Under the pieces are notes generated by a model that had not been told where the DNA came from, made no database searches, and worked only from the letters and a program-made list of their open reading frames with translations. Both the position numbers and the translations under genes were made by a program. 64,000 bases of DNA from Bostrychus sinensis (Eukaryota > Chordata > Actinopteri > Gobiiformes > Eleotridae). Below, piece after piece: positions 48,589 to 61,904 of this stretch (position 1 is its first letter; each line of letters begins with the position of its first letter). Location of the stretch: NCBI GenBank assembly GCA_020698575.1, contig CM036239.1, forward strand, positions 13,707,263-13,771,262, written 5' to 3'.

Positions 48589-48989
48589 CAGGGGCGTAAC
48601 ATCAGGCAGTGCGGCCCAGGACATGAGGGGCCCCCATTGAGAGTCCTTATTGTGACCTTTAATTTTCAGTTTGGGCTATAAATTACAAAACACTAAATTT
48701 AAGAAAAAAGATGTTCTAAGCTTTGTTAAAATGTATGATATGCACAATTCTTTCTAAAATAGTTTTTAAATGTTTAATTATGAACAACAACAACAACATT
48801 TTCTTATGGCACTCACATGAATATTTTATTTGAATATTTTAAACATTAATATTAGTCAACTTTAGGAAATTGCAGTGCACCTTCAATGACTTGAAAGTAT
48901 ATCGAAGTATAGGCAAAATTTCCTTCATAACTTTAGGGCCCATTCTGAAAACCTGCATAGGGGCCCCTTATTACCACCTTATGCCGCTG
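48589..48989. mobile_element. Short hAT-like element in lmo4 intron 1
   Basis: CAGGGGCGTAA on the left and TTATGCCGCTG on the right are near-inverses. They are flanked by TACTACTT (48,581-48,588) and TACTATTT (48,990-48,997), a 7/8 match consistent with an 8-bp duplication. Non-coding. Confidence 0.75.
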
Positions 48990-48997
48990 TACTATTT

Positions 48998-51670
48998 GAT
49001 GACATATTATCCACTAAGAAATAATGTAAGTTTCCGCTTCTATTAGCTATAGACACCCTCTAGTTTGTGAACTTTGACTGAGGGTAATGGCCTGATCTGA
49101 CCTCCACTGACTGCTGCTCTGTAAAGTCTTTGTGTCTCATTGATGATGCACTTGTGGTGGCGAGGTCCTGAAATGCATGTCCTCCCCATGTGGAGTGTTC
49201 AGTCTGTGGTATGATATTGGGGCTAATGAGCCATTATTGGCTCTGTCAAACTGAAAATGCATGCAATTCATCAGTGTGTCGCATCTGCAACAGCACTGTG
49301 TTTCTCTTCATTAGCTCTTGTTTCTATTGCTTCATCACTACTTAGCAACTGAATCTGCTTATTTACCAGCCATATTTGTTTTGATATTACATACATACTA
49401 CATTTCAAAATTTGGCTTTTTTCTAAAATAAAATGCTACAATATCTAATGTTATATGATAATTATAATTAAATTTAGAAATTTAATTAAATTGGGCATTT
49501 TGTCAGAGTGTCATGTTTAAAGTACAATTAAGTTCAGGGGTGGCAATGGATGATTTAGGAAAATTTTAGGTTTTTCAACTTTTAAATTCTTCTAAGTTGT
49601 TCCTTAACCTGTTTAAACTATGCATAACACACGTCTTTTTGCTCCGATATGAGGAATTTAGACTAGTTAAACAAACAGCAAATGGGAAAACACTCAGACT
49701 GACCTATTAGACACCTTTTGACATTTCTAGTTATGATTTCATTGAATGAAAACATAAGATGCGAAAGACATGGACACAAGGTCACGTCCCTTTACAAGTT
49801 CAGAAATGTGATTTCTAAGGCGTTGAAGCTGTTGTATTATGCAGAAATGTCCTGCTAATTGATTTCACGGCTGGTGAAGTGCTGCCCAAAAGAATCTGGC
49901 ACCAAATAAAGGAAATAGATGAGGAACACCCGTCCTTTGAGATATGGGTTCACACAAGACTTGCTGCCAAAGCAATTCGGTCATGCTACAAAATGACTTT
50001 TTACATTTATTGCTCATGACAGAGGAGAGACAGAGGTTGAGCTCTAGTTACAAACTAGTATTTCAATCCAATATGCAACGAGTAAGAGCAGTCATTTGTA
50101 TTTAATCTGATGTTCTTCTTCAATGTTCAAATACTACAAGAGGACAATTATTGGTGATTGCTAAATTTATTCTCTAATAAGGATTGCACAAAATCCGAAG
50201 ATGAAAAAAGTAACATCAATAATAACTACCACCAAATTGACGTTATGTATATTTTAAATAATAAGTAGTGTCCTCTTTAGAGTGACTACAGCATCATTGC
50301 CATTACATTTTAAAAATAGGAAACATTGGTGTGGGGGCCTTGGAAGTTGAATGTGATTGGATACCAAGAAGAAGCCTGTGGTTACAGATTCTTATTCATT
50401 CACATTCATGATGTTTATCTTGTTTGTTGCTTGTTTGTAAATTAGCATGATGTCATATGTAAAATTGTGTGGAGAGTACATGGTAATTTGATTTGTATTT
50501 CATTATGCCCTAAGATTAAATATGTCTTTGTGTCTCAAGTTGTTGTTTATTTTTATTATTACTTCTGTTTTTATGAATATATATTGAGACCTATATTGCT
50601 AATAATAAGTATAATAAATCATCTTTTAATAGCCTATAACAGGAGCACACTCAAAAAGTTGACATTGAAAAGTATTTGAAATACCCCAAAGCTATTTAGA
50701 GCTCCTAAAAGGGGTCTGAACGCATCCTGAAGACCTTGCGCATTGATGAACAGGCCAACACTAATAGGACTGGTGGGTCCCGGTGCATGTGGCTGGTAGT
50801 GGTCTAATGTAGCCTCAAGGTTCTTAACATGGTGTTCCTGTGGCTGATTAGAGCCAGGTGTCTACTCTACAAAATGAGGGTATTGAGGGCAGCCCGCCTC
50901 ACTGCATAGGACCAGCTGCTGCAATCTCACATAATCTTGTGGGAAGGGTAGTCGTAAAGCCGAACATGCCCTTGTTGAAATGAGACACTCTGGAGGACAA
51001 ATTGTGCTGCTGTTGCTCATTTAGAAAATGAAATCTACCCCTGCAATTATTTTATGTTGTTGTTGGCGCTAATTATAAATCATGCGAGCGGCTGGAGAGG
51101 CAGTGTTGCTGACTCATAGCACACACACTATAGATGCACTCAAAAGCAATACTTCCAGTTGTGCATGAAATAAGTTCACTTTTGTAACCATTATTCCATC
51201 AATATTACTTCATAGCTTGATTTTTGGGTTTTGTTTCCATCATGTGAAATAACCATCTCAGTTGAATAGGTTTGTGTGGGCCTTAGAAACAGAGCAACCT
51301 TTATATGTTTGGAGGAATAAACACTGCACAGCTTCAAAGAGCGTCCTTTTGGGACATGTTATCGAGTTAGGACGACAACTTGAAAGACTGTGTTGAAGAG
51401 TGTGTGGGGTTTTGTTTGGGTTGGACCAGATCTAAGCCTGTTCAGTGTAAAACAGCAACCCTCTTATGAGAGTAGGTTAATTTTATGCACATCTGATTTC
51501 CTCTTGGGGTTTTCATGAAGCAAACAGTCCAATGCCTCAAACCAGAGTCAGTCCATTGGTTCCAAGAGCCACATTACAGACAACATGGCAGTGTGTTTAA
51601 ATATCTCATTATATACTCAAAAAGGTGCAGCTGGAACATATTTAAGATGCAAAAGCCACATTACTATTTA
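48998..51670. other. lmo4: lmo4 intron 1, mostly unique DNA
   Basis: No coding exon is visible. A unique segment at about 49,855-50,005 is less AT-rich than its surroundings and lacks repeat features, so it is a weak candidate for a conserved regulatory element. The 70-codon frame at 50,467 is AT-rich and has no motif. Confidence 0.4.
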
Positions 51671-51673
51671 GTA

Positions 51674-51830
51674 GGGGTGTAACGATACAGTAACTATATT
51701 GATGTATCTTTTTTTTTTCCTGTGATACAACTATATCAATACACATTACCTTGGATCGAATTGTATAATTTTCTAGGACGTGTATATTGATATACACGAA
51801 AAAGAAATTAATCGTTAATTAATCAGGCTA
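51674..51830. mobile_element. hAT end fragment
   Basis: It begins TAGGGGTGTAACGATACA, a well-known end of a fish hAT family. The matching right end was not identified, so it is a solo or broken copy. Confidence 0.45.
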
Positions 51831-51865
51831 CCATGTGACAGCTTTTCCCTCTTTGGCTGATGAAA

Positions 51866-53100
51866 TACAGGGGTGGGCTGAAAAGTGCATAGGCTGTCTA
51901 AGAAGGAGTTGTGCCACAGCAATAAAATTTGGCACGCATCAATTCAAACTTTCTTGATATTAACTTCATTGTTTCCTTTAAACCCACAGTGGATTCATAA
52001 TTTAGGGCTTTGAAAAGTGGAGACGTTTCATGAATATGGATTAAATTTAGCACTGTGGTGTTATCAATCATCTGCGGAAAAAGGGGTTAGCACCCAAGGA
52101 CATTGATGCTGACATGTTTGCTACATTAGGGGATGATGCTCCTGCTTTTTCAACTGTGCAAATGTGGGCAGCTAAATTCAAGGGGGTAGGGAGAGCCTTG
52201 AAGATGACGCAAGGTCCAGATGTCCTGCCATAGCCACCTTCCAACACAACATTGATCATGTTCACCACATGGTGATGGATGACAGATTAACTGTTAATCA
52301 TCTAGCTAACACTGTAGGCATTTCCTAATAATGATTTGATAATATTTTTTAGAATAAACTTATCATTTCGAAGGTTTCAGTTCAGCGCGTCCCTCCAGGC
52401 TTGTCATGTCGCAGGCAAACTTGGCACTCTTTGAAGCAGATACAGGAAGTTTTCTGAGCATTTCCTCACCCTAGACGAGTGTTGGGTCCAGCACTTCGAG
52501 CCACAGACCAAATGACAATCCATGTAAGTGGAAACATTCTCTTCTCCTGCTCCAAAGAAGGCCAAGGTGGTGGCCTCCAGCTTCTGGGATGCAAAGGGCA
52601 TTGTGTTCATTGACTACCTCCAGAAAGGTCAAACTGTCAAAGGAGAATACTATGCCAACTTGCTGAGGTAGCAATAAAAGGCAATTAAGTCAAAACAGCC
52701 TGGAAAACTGGCGTATGGAAGTCCTGTTTGACCAGGACAACGCTCATGCACACAGGTCTGTGGTTACAATGGCTGCTGTGCATGACTGTGGCTTTGCACT
52801 GGTTGGTCAATCTTCATATTGTCCTGATTTGACACCATGCAACTATTTTCTGTTCCCCAACATAAAAAAACACTCTGCTGCAAATCAGTATTGGACCAAT
52901 GATGAGGTCATATCTGCAGCTGAGGACTTTTTCAAGGTTCAGGATGAGAGCTTCTATACCACGGGAATTCAAGTGCCGCAACACCAATGGAAGAAGTGAG
53001 TGGACCACAGGGGCGCAATATGTTGAAAAATAAACCACATTTGTTCAAATTTGATGATTATATCATATTCAGCCTTTGAAGTTTTCAGCTCCCCCTTGTA
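51866..53100 (+). mobile_element. Decayed mariner transposon in lmo4 intron 1
   Basis: TACAGGGGTGGGCTGAAAAG at 51,866 is mirrored by CTGAAAACTTC-type sequence at the right end (complement TACAAGGGGGAGCTGAAAAC, to 53,100), both bounded by TA. The plus strand carries mariner transposase pieces: APKDIDADMFATLGDDAPAF near 52,095, VLFDQDNAHAHRSV near 52,720 and YCPDLTPCNYFLFPNIKKH near 52,820, which includes the D34D-type catalytic aspartates. Stops and frameshifts break it. Confidence 0.9.
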
Positions 53101-53719
53101 GAGGTGCAGGTGACGGAGAATATGATCACTACGCCACATATTTATTCATCAATTCATTAGAGGCCATTGTGGCAGCCCTGCTACAGATCTGTGAGATTTG
53201 GCCTGAAGATGCTTGGAGATGTCCTGAGAAACAGCTCACAGTGTCCCCAACCATCCTTTAGCAGTTTGGACATATTACGCCGCAGTTTATAGGAAACATC
53301 TGAAATAGCTTTATTTCGGCATAAGAAGCTCAAAACTGCAATAAAAAGATTTTGCTAAATTCTCTGGCAGAGAACCTTGTAGAACAAAAAATCCAAATCC
53401 ATTTTCTTAAAAAAACTTTAACTGTTCTCACTGTCCAATGCTAACACATTTGTTTCTGTTTTAATAAGCATTACTAAAACAAATTGCTATATTCTTTCAT
53501 AAAATGAAAAAAATTGGCCCTACAAAATCAGTGTTTATCGGCCACTGACTGCTCTGAATTTTAAAAATCAGTCATAGAAAAGCCCATATCAGTCGACCTC
53601 TAGTATGGTACATGTTTACAAAAACAATAAATATCCCACAAAATGATTGAGACAATCTGTATTATTATTGCTGTCACTGTTGTCACTTAGTTTTTCCTGC
53701 TCCTTTTCTGCAGGCTGCT

Positions 53720-56394
53720 ATGGTGAACAGTAGACTTGAGGTGCCCACGGTGGCAGTGATGGGCAGCGGTACTGGGACAGCGTGCAGGTCGTGCGCTGGA
53801 TGTGGAGGTCGTATCGCGGACCGGTTCTTGCTCTTTTCTATGGAGCGCTATTGGCACACACGCTGCCTCAAGTGCTCGTGCTGCCAGGCCCAGCTGGGAG
53901 AGTACAGCAGCACCTGCTACAGCAAAGGAGGCATGATCCTCTGTAAGAACGACTACATCAGGTGAGGCTCCAGCTACTCACTCGGGAGCATATGTGTTGA
54001 TTTTCTGTTTTCAAAAACATACCTGCCCTTTAAATATCAAATATTTATTTTAGATATTTATTACAATGAGTAATGCATAAACCGGTTTAAGAAATGCACA
54101 GTTGTAAATTACACTGGTATGCAGGAAGTAGCTAGTAAGTAAGGAGTCAAACCAGTTGTAACTGTAACCTAGTGCATTAATCAAGTTTAGTGTAAGTGTA
54201 GTACTAGAAGGACGACTATAGACAGTAGTATTGGGATGTCCACTAATCTCTAACGTTCTGTACATTGTCTACATAATATGTGCTGACAGTTATGATCAGG
54301 CCTAATCATGCACCATTATGTTTTTTTTTACTCTGTAGGAAGTAATTAGTGTCCCTCTTGTGCGCCAGTCTTTGGTCAGACCAGCCCTGGATGTATAAAT
54401 AAATAATAAATGTTTATTTGTATATCACTTTTAAAAAACAAGGCTTACAAGGTGTGCTGAACAGCACACAGCAAGGTAAGGCAATAAAATCAACAAAGAA
54501 AAGACACATGCATGAGTACATTTAGACAGACAGACACAGGTACGACAATAAATAAGTCATAGTAAAATAAATGAATAAATAAATAAATAAATAAAAGGCC
54601 AGTCGATAAAAGTGTGTTTTAAGAAGTGATTTAAAAGATGACACTGATGGTGCCAGCCTTATCTTATGTACACAGTAGAAACAAACACATAAGACCAGCA
54701 ATAATACAGTGGCTTTCAGACACTGAAATATCAAACTATCATTATACACTTTAGTAATACTGTCATATGGGCCATAGTAGTGAGAGGTCTGGAATTGGAT
54801 TAAAACTGAGTCTGTCATGTGCCTCTCCAATATACAGTACATATTAAAATATAGATTGTTTAAAATTTTAGACCAAAAAAGTAAAATGCAAATACTTCTG
54901 GCTAATTTAATTTATGTACAAAAAGTATTGAAAGTATTGAACTTTTACTTAAAGACTCTATAAATATTTAATCCTAAATGAACTTGATGGTTGTCCTAGT
55001 CCAAGACCTGACAGGACGAGTCGAGCCCTGGGAGGAGGGCACACCTAGCCACAGTTCAAGTCCTCAGGTCGTCACCCTTTTCCCGGGTGAAGCAAGACAA
55101 GATGTAAGCGAGCCTGGGGAGGAGAGTGTGTGGGTTAATTAAAGAGAACAAAGATCCTCTCAGGCGTGCTCATTAAATGACTGTTTGGATTAAGATAAAA
55201 AATTCATTAGTCTGTGCAGTCATTGAGCGACTTGGGGAAAGAGGGCGAGCACTCAGTCTGAGGTAGGTTTCACAGAGCATCAGTTGCACAAGAGCTTGTA
55301 ATGATGACAAGGGCTTTTTGTTAGAACTTAAAGCTGCTCCAGGTCAAGTACAAACACGCTCAGACTCTAACTAATATGGACACACTGCTGCTGTGTAGAG
55401 TCTAAACAATGTGTAGGTCATGCATTTGATAAAAACACTGTATTACTTTGAGACATCAGACCATTGCTAATCTGTGGAGATAAGGTTTTGTCTGCGTGTG
55501 GTTATTTAAAATAGCTAGGAAAAATATATTTTTGTACAAGTAAAATATTTAGAGTTGCCTGTTTCTCAAAGTGCTATCTGATGTGGGTATTGTAAAGGGT
55601 ATACACTGCTTAGGCCCCAAGTAGGAATAGGCTCTAACCCTTCTGAACCCTCAGCAATAAATGGTAGAAGGCAAATTAATTAATAGAGACATCTTCATTG
55701 TGCAAATCAATTTTCATCCTCATGTTTGTTGTAGAGTCATTGTTTTTTATTAAGGTAAAAACACTAAACCAGCCACAAGGGGTCACAAACCCATGTACTT
55801 TTTTAACGCCAAGCCCAGGTTAATGGAAAAGGTTGTGTCAAGAAGACCCTATTCCAAATCACAATTTTAATTTCTGCCCACTCAGAGGCTGCGGCCCCCA
55901 AATCCAAAAGAAGAGAAGATATATAAATGAGTTGGTTATAAATAATTGGATAATTTCTCCTCATTTGTCCTCAGACTGTTTGGACACAGTGGCGCCTGCA
56001 GTGCTTGTGGACAGTCCATCCCAGCCAGTGAGATGGTGATGAGAGCACAAGGCAGTGTTTACCACCTTAAAGTAAGACCACTGTAATCCTATTGACGGAC
56101 TAGACTTAAAATGTTAAAAATGTCCCTGTTTCTTTTAGTGCTTCACATGTGCGACCTGTAGGAACCGCCTGGTGCCTGGAGACCGCTTTCACTACATAAA
56201 TGGGACCATCTTCTGTGAACACGACAGACCAGGAGGAGGTCTGCTCAGTGGACACTCTACTCCACTTCAGCCCAACAGCATGATGTCCGACCAGAAGGTG
56301 TGCACTTAGTACTGCCAGTCCTTTATAGTTCCAGGCAAATATTTTAAGTTCTCGCCTTTAAAACCTTTTTTCTCTGCTCTTACAGGTCTGCTGA
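53720..56394 (+). CDS. lmo4: LIM domain only protein 4
   Basis: LMO4 is a nuclear cofactor without DNA-binding activity. Its two LIM domains bridge LDB1/CLIM and other transcription factors, with roles in neural, ear and epithelial development. Coding exons are 53720-53961, 55975-56071, 56139-56297 and 56386-56394, all in phase (507 nt, 168 residues; human 165). LIM1 starts at C25 (CAGCGGRIADRFLLFSMERY) and LIM2 at C89 (CSACGQSIPASEMVMRAQG). The tail ends SDQKVC, as in the family. The last coding exon supplies only Val-Cys-stop. The start matches the family N-terminus MVN. Zebrafish has two lmo4 genes; I cannot tell which paralogue this is. A mariner and a hAT sit in the 5.3-kb intron 1, and intron 2 spans 2 kb. 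Confidence 0.96.
53962..55974. promoter_or_regulatory. lmo4: lmo4 intron 2 with a possible conserved element
   Basis: Most of the intron is AT-rich with short TAAA repeats (54,570-54,596). The segment at about 54,980-55,330 is unique, GC-balanced and contains GTTAATTAAAG and TCATTAAATGACTG motifs, suggestive of a homeodomain-type enhancer. This is composition-based inference only. Confidence 0.3.
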
Positions 56395-56990
56395 GGCTGT
56401 GGGTCAAAAACCAAATGTGCCTTCCCCCATTGCCTCCTCTTTGACTTGCTCTCCTCTTCTGTTTGGATACCTTTTGGACTATTGTAAATGTGTGGTCCTC
56501 CATAAAGGACTGAGGTTAAATCTGGACTGCTAGAGGTGCTAAGGATCAACTGTTGATGGAGAAATGGGGACTGTTGCAATGTTGCCTAAGGACTGGCATA
56601 AAAAAAGGGAAGATACTGCAAAAGTTGTTCATTTCCCTTGGCCCAATACAACTGAGAAAAATGGATAAACAGGAATCGACACAGAAGGAAAGAGAGTGTT
56701 TTCTGGTGTGGGACTTTTGTCTTCGTTTAAGGAAAGCGTTTCCTTCAACTCACCAAAAGATAACTGAACAACAATATATAATATTTTCATTGTAATCTTG
56801 GCTCAATCATACATTGTGCATGGGTCTGTTAATATTTTGGTCAAACTTAAAAACTAACAATTAGTGGCCATATAATGTCTCATAATGTCTGTAAATATTT
56901 GTGTGGCAATACAAACCAGATTTATACACGAGACAAAAAAGGTCTACAGACATTATGTGGGCAACCTTTTTGGCACTGTTTGACCTCTTA

Positions 56991-57001
56991 AATAAAATAA
57001 A
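56991..57001 (+). terminator. lmo4: lmo4 poly(A) signals
   Basis: Overlapping AATAAA copies (AATAAAATAAA) lie about 600 bases after the lmo4 stop codon. Confidence 0.65.
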
Positions 57002-57474
57002 GCACCTTCTGGATTGCTATCCTAGATTAATGTGCCACACAGTATTACTACAATATGCCAGCCAGTGGAGTAATGAGGGTGATTTACATTTTCTTGAACA
57101 TTTGTTTAACTTGTAATTAGAGGAGTGATGATCATATTGAGGTTAGACACTTGCTTTTTTTGTTATTTCTGTTTGATCAAGCACATGAAAAATGGTTATG
57201 CAAGAGGCTTAGCTGTTTCTGAACATGATCTGCATGTGACTTATGTACCCCAGAGTCATCTGTGTTGCATTTTTTATTTTTTATTTTTTTTTGCTAAATC
57301 CCTTGTCTTTGAACTATGTGTAAAGGCTGAACTCATAATAATTTGCTCAAGTGATTACAGAGGTCGCTTGGTCAAAGTTACAGTGAGTGTGAGTCTGATA
57401 GCCGTTCCAGACTTGAGGAAGAAGGGGTGGGTATAAGAAACACTTGTGGCTCTCAGACAAACATGGCTGATTAC

Positions 57475-57665
57475 CCACAGGAATGAGATTTCAAAGGCCT
57501 GAGCCGAGACCATTACAGAAGCAATTAAAGTGGGATGCGCTGGAGGCCTGCATGGGCTTTAGCTACACTCCGGAGCTGCAGCCTAATGAGCCCTAATCTG
57601 GTGAGCTGGTCTAATTAAGAAAGAGGGAGCTTGTTCCTGTGGGCACTGAGCATGCAGTGGTGTGT
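57475..57665. promoter_or_regulatory. Candidate lmo4 enhancer block 1
   Basis: A unique block with GAAGCAATTAAAGTGGG, GCCTAATGAGCCCTAATC and GGTCTAATTAAG. Three homeodomain-type TAAT cores lie within 100 bp in otherwise GC-balanced DNA. Only conservation could confirm it. Confidence 0.35.
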
Positions 57666-57879
57666 CATAGAAAAGTACAGGATAGACCTGCATTGTTTTT
57701 GTCTTTATTCTGTCTGGTCAAATTAAAGCATTTTGAACTTGTCTTTCCAGGGTTTGTATTTTGATTGCTTTTTGGCACAAAACAGGTCTTTTATTATTTT
57801 TTTTTATATGTCCATTTGGCATGCAATTCATCCTGGGATATTTTTAGCATGACTTTGAGTTCATATTGTTTGTGTGGCT

Positions 57880-58200
57880 TTTTCAGAGAGGAGAAATGAG
57901 TGCTTAAGTGAACCACACAGGCAGAGAGCAGAGGCACACATGAGTAGCCAGCTGTGACTTTTCAAATTAACAGAGCCGAAGCACTCAGCAGCTCCTCTCA
58001 CAGGGTAAGTCCAATTAGCTGCACATTCACAGCAACAATGAGGCTTTTAATGGTAATGTTTCAAAGTGCTCTTTCATAATGACGCTGGGCGAGCACATTC
58101 CTTTGGTTTTTCAGTCATCACACCAACTCACAGCGCTGCACAGACAGAAAAAGCCCTGTGAGAAATGCATTGTGTTTTATAATTGTTATCCACAGTAATG
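57880..58200. promoter_or_regulatory. Candidate lmo4 enhancer block 2
   Basis: Unique GC-balanced sequence with CAAATTAACAGAGCCG, GTCCAATTAGCTGC and GAGGCTTTTAATGG. It lacks repeat signatures. Inference from composition. Confidence 0.3.
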
Positions 58201-58759
58201 AGGCCTGTTTCGCTCAGATATGCAGCACTTCCTTTTAAAATGTATGTGTCAGCCACACATTTGAAATTAGTTCATTATAGTTTGGTGGAGCCATGTCCTC
58301 TGAGGGTTTGTAATATTTGAAACTGAGCACATGATTAAAACCAAACCTCATCTCGGCTTACATTTACTAATTGGATGACATCTGTGTTGCTGAAGGCATT
58401 TTACCAAATCCTGATCATTATCTGAACATGTTTGTGTTTGGTTTGACTTTGTCAAGTTTTACCACCAGTTATATACTTTTAATACAGGTTTAATGAACTT
58501 ACTGTACCATGGTAAATGGTGTATATCTGTAAAAGCAATAAGAAGCAACAATGATTTTACATTGTACATTTATAATTGAGGATAAGGATAAGGTCTGGTC
58601 TGTATTTCTTTTGCCTACAATGTTATATTGTTCCACTTTCAGACCTGGGTGCATTGTTACATTTTGTATTTTGTCTGTGCGAGTATTTTTTTTTTGTTCC
58701 CACTTGCACATATGTGACCAAATCATTTATGAATTTTTTGAATGAATGAGGGGAAAGGT

Positions 58760-59105
58760 GAAAGTGAAAGGTATTTATATAATGCTTTACCTATGACACA
58801 AGTCACCCAAAGCGCTTTACACAGAGGGGAAGGGGTATTTCATTCACTCCATAGTCGGTGGTGGTGAGCTACGTTTTGTAGCCACAGTTTCCTCTGGGGT
58901 AGACTGACAGAAGCGCAGCTGCACACATCTGCACTAACGGACCCTCCAACCACCACCAAACACAGTCACACTGACACATTCATTCAGGCAAGGTGGGTTA
59001 AGTGTCTTGCCCTAGGACACAACGACAGTATGCATTGCCGGCTGCGGGGTTTGAACCGCCAACCTTCACATTGGCGTCTCTACCAACTGAGCTACTGCCA
59101 CTCTC
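58760..59105 (-). repeat. tRNA-derived SINE, second copy
   Basis: The same family as 2,583-2,801: the minus strand begins with TAGCTCAGTTGGTAGAGACG and has GGCGGTTCAAACCCC. The shared GGCAAGGTGGGTTAAGTGTC block is present, and the tail ends in ATTATATAAATACC. Confidence 0.75.
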
Positions 59106-59239
59106 AGAGGCATTACTAGTTTGATTAATTTGATTAATTTGCGTTTGTAGATTTGAACAATGTCAAAAAAAAGTCAGCGCCGCTAATCAGCTGTTTTGTT
59201 TCCTGACCAGTCTCTGTCGCTGAGCAGAGCAGCAGCACA

Positions 59240-59275
59240 CGCAGGCTGCAGGCTGCAGGCTGCAGGCTGCATGTC
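59240..59275. repeat. Short GCAGGCT tandem repeat
   Basis: Four to five copies of the heptamer GCAGGCT in a row. Confidence 0.8.
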
Positions 59276-59724
59276 CCGTTCCTAATTGTCCAGTGTGACC
59301 CGCAGCAGTAGTTCATATCTGGAACTTGTCCTCTCATATTTCAATTAAACTGTGAGCCTGGTAAAATGGGGGGGTTTAATATTTGTGATACAGATTTTTG
59401 GCATGCGCCCCTAAGTTTTCTGCTTGTGTCCCTAAAACTTTTTAGTCAGGGGCTACATTGCTCCTGTCAAAAAAAGTTAGTCTGGAGCCCTGTATATACA
59501 ACTTTATAGCTGTGAAAACCATGTTGGAGTTCCATTAGTGAAGTGGCCCCAACATGGAGCCAAAATATCCAGTCATTGTGCCAGGCCCATGCTTGGAGTA
59601 ATGAGAGGGTTGTGTTACCTTAAAGTTGAGAAAACCCTGTTAAATATGAGCGGTTAATTCAGGTTAAGGGTAATGCAAAATATGTTTGATGCCTAAAGTA
59701 GTGCACGACACTATTTAATGCTAC

Positions 59725-60060
59725 ATTTATTCATTGTCTTCTTCCACTTACTCCCATTAAGGGTTGTGGGAAGCTGGAGCCTGTCCCTGCAAGTGTGGGC
59801 TGTAGGTGGGGTACAGCCTGGACAATGGACAATTAGTCGCAGGGCTGAGAAAGAGACTTACATTGATGGAAAACATTCACATTCACATTTATTCACCATG
59901 AGCAACTTAGCGTTACCAATTCTCTAAGCACATGCATGTGTTTGGATGGTGAGAGGAAGCTGACGTACCCAGAGTGAACCCACAGTCACATGGGGAGGAC
60001 AGGCAGACTCTTTTCAGAGAGAGTCAGCAGGAGTGCTAACCACTCTGCCACTGTGCACCC
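59725..60060. repeat. Dispersed fish repeat, second copy
   Basis: It contains AAGCTGGAGCCTGTCCCTGC, then ACATTCACATTCACATTTAT and GTGCTAACCACTCTGCCACT. It is related to 20,940-21,165. An inverted partial copy (GGGACAGGCTCCAGCCACCC) lies at 61,375-61,500. Confidence 0.6.
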
Positions 60061-60639
60061 TAATACAACATATAGCTCTTGTAGTCATTAAAGTTTTAGG
60101 TCTGTGGTCTTGCACTACATTGTGCACTATTTATGCAGAGGCCAAGTAACAAACAGGTACATATGAGTGAAACTACAATTAGTGAATACAAAGACCAGTT
60201 CCTCTATTTCACAGACATTTTACTGCAGGGGCCCATATTTTTTAAATCTTAAGAATTGTGACCATTTTCCTGCTCTGCTTTAGCGCTGTTTGGTCATTTT
60301 TGTAATAGGTTTTATCAGTGTTTGTATTTTGGCAAATGTTTTGATAATGCTTGTGACTACTATTTTTTTCACAATAGTTGAATTAACCCAAATAAAAACT
60401 TCTATCAATCAACAGAACATAAAAACAAAAACTTACTGTAGAAATGTGCATTGCCTTTAAAGACACCATAGTGTGTGTTTCATCAGAAGTAGAGTATTGA
60501 GTATTACATAGTTGTAACAAAAGTGTATTTTGCAGTAAACCAGGCAGCTAAGAGCTGGCTAGTTGTTGGTTGCTGGCTCTTTGATTTATGCTCAGTCTGT
60601 ATATGCTGATAGGAAATTAATTATTTACTCTTTGTCTCT

Positions 60640-60860
60640 GATCTTGAAAAGCATAAGACAAATTCATTAACACATGCAAATTACTTTAATTGCAATTATC
60701 TCTGTATCCTGATAGAAGGAAAGAGGGGGGTCCTTCATTCTCCTGCCATGGGGCAAACCTCATGCCTCACTCAAACCAGCCCAGCCCCATCTATATATCA
60801 CTAATTAGCCTGATGAATGCAAGAGCCAATTAGCAAGAGTGGATGAGAAGTTTTTTATTG
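60640..60860. promoter_or_regulatory. Candidate lmo4 enhancer block 3
   Basis: It contains ACATGCAAATTACTTTAATT (an octamer-like ATGCAAAT), CACTAATTAGCCTGATGA and GAGCCAATTAGCAAG, with no repeat signature. POU/homeodomain-type sites are this dense only in a few blocks of this region. Confidence 0.35.
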
Positions 60861-61904
60861 TTTGACTTACATTTGGCCTCACGTGTTCATCACTGCATCA
60901 AGGATGACTCATTCTGGAATATTATTCAAAAGTTTTGATGAACTAGAAAATATTAATTCAAAGGACATTGATCAAGCTAAAAAGCATGATAATTAAAAAA
61001 GCTTTTACATGATAAGTTGAGTAAAAAGATTGTTGCTGGAGTGTAAAAAGTGATGAGTTCTTCAATAAACATATGCTGCTTATTGAATTAATCTGCATTC
61101 TTACCATTGCCCCTTGTGATGTATGTGACAGACTTTTGTGAAGTGACAAAAATGAAGTTTTCTCTTAGCAGCCCTCCAGCACTGCATGTTTAATAGTAAA
61201 ACTACAACTAGGATCATTAAAAACGACATGTACTGGATGAATTCAATAATTTTTCTAACAGCTCCAAAGCTGTTAAGGTGGATATAAAGTGCCCTCAAAA
61301 CCCGGTTAAGCTCAGTCTATCAAGACTGATTATTTGGCTTTAGGTAATACATGATCACTAAATTTATTCACAGTGGTAGAGTGGGTAACACTTCTGCCAT
61401 TCTTGTTGTTCAGGCTGTTTCCTCCCTAAGGCCTATAGTTACTGGGACAGGCTCCAGCCACCCCTAACCCTTACAGAAATAAGCAGAAGAAGATAAATGA
61501 ATAAAACCTGAACAATATCATCTTATAGCACATCACTATTTATGTTTACATACATTTGCTCCACTAAATTACCTGGCAACCACAGTTTGATTATTGCCCT
61601 TAACATCACATTACATTTGTTTAGTCCCAGCAGCATCATTGATTTGTCTTAGATGTAATGAGCTAAGAAGTCCAATTTAAATTTGCAGCATCTAAATATG
61701 CAAGTCTCCTATCTGCAAGGCTTGATCTCAGCTGTAAATCTGTAAACATGTTGATTGCTGCACAATGCACTAACTTCTCAAAAAATGTTACCTGAAAGAC
61801 CAAGTTTTTGTAGTCCCTTATATGCTCACATTTACTTCAATTATTTAACGGATATTCAGTATGGATGGTTAAATGTGGACAAGATGCTGCAGTTAAAATA
61901 GAGG

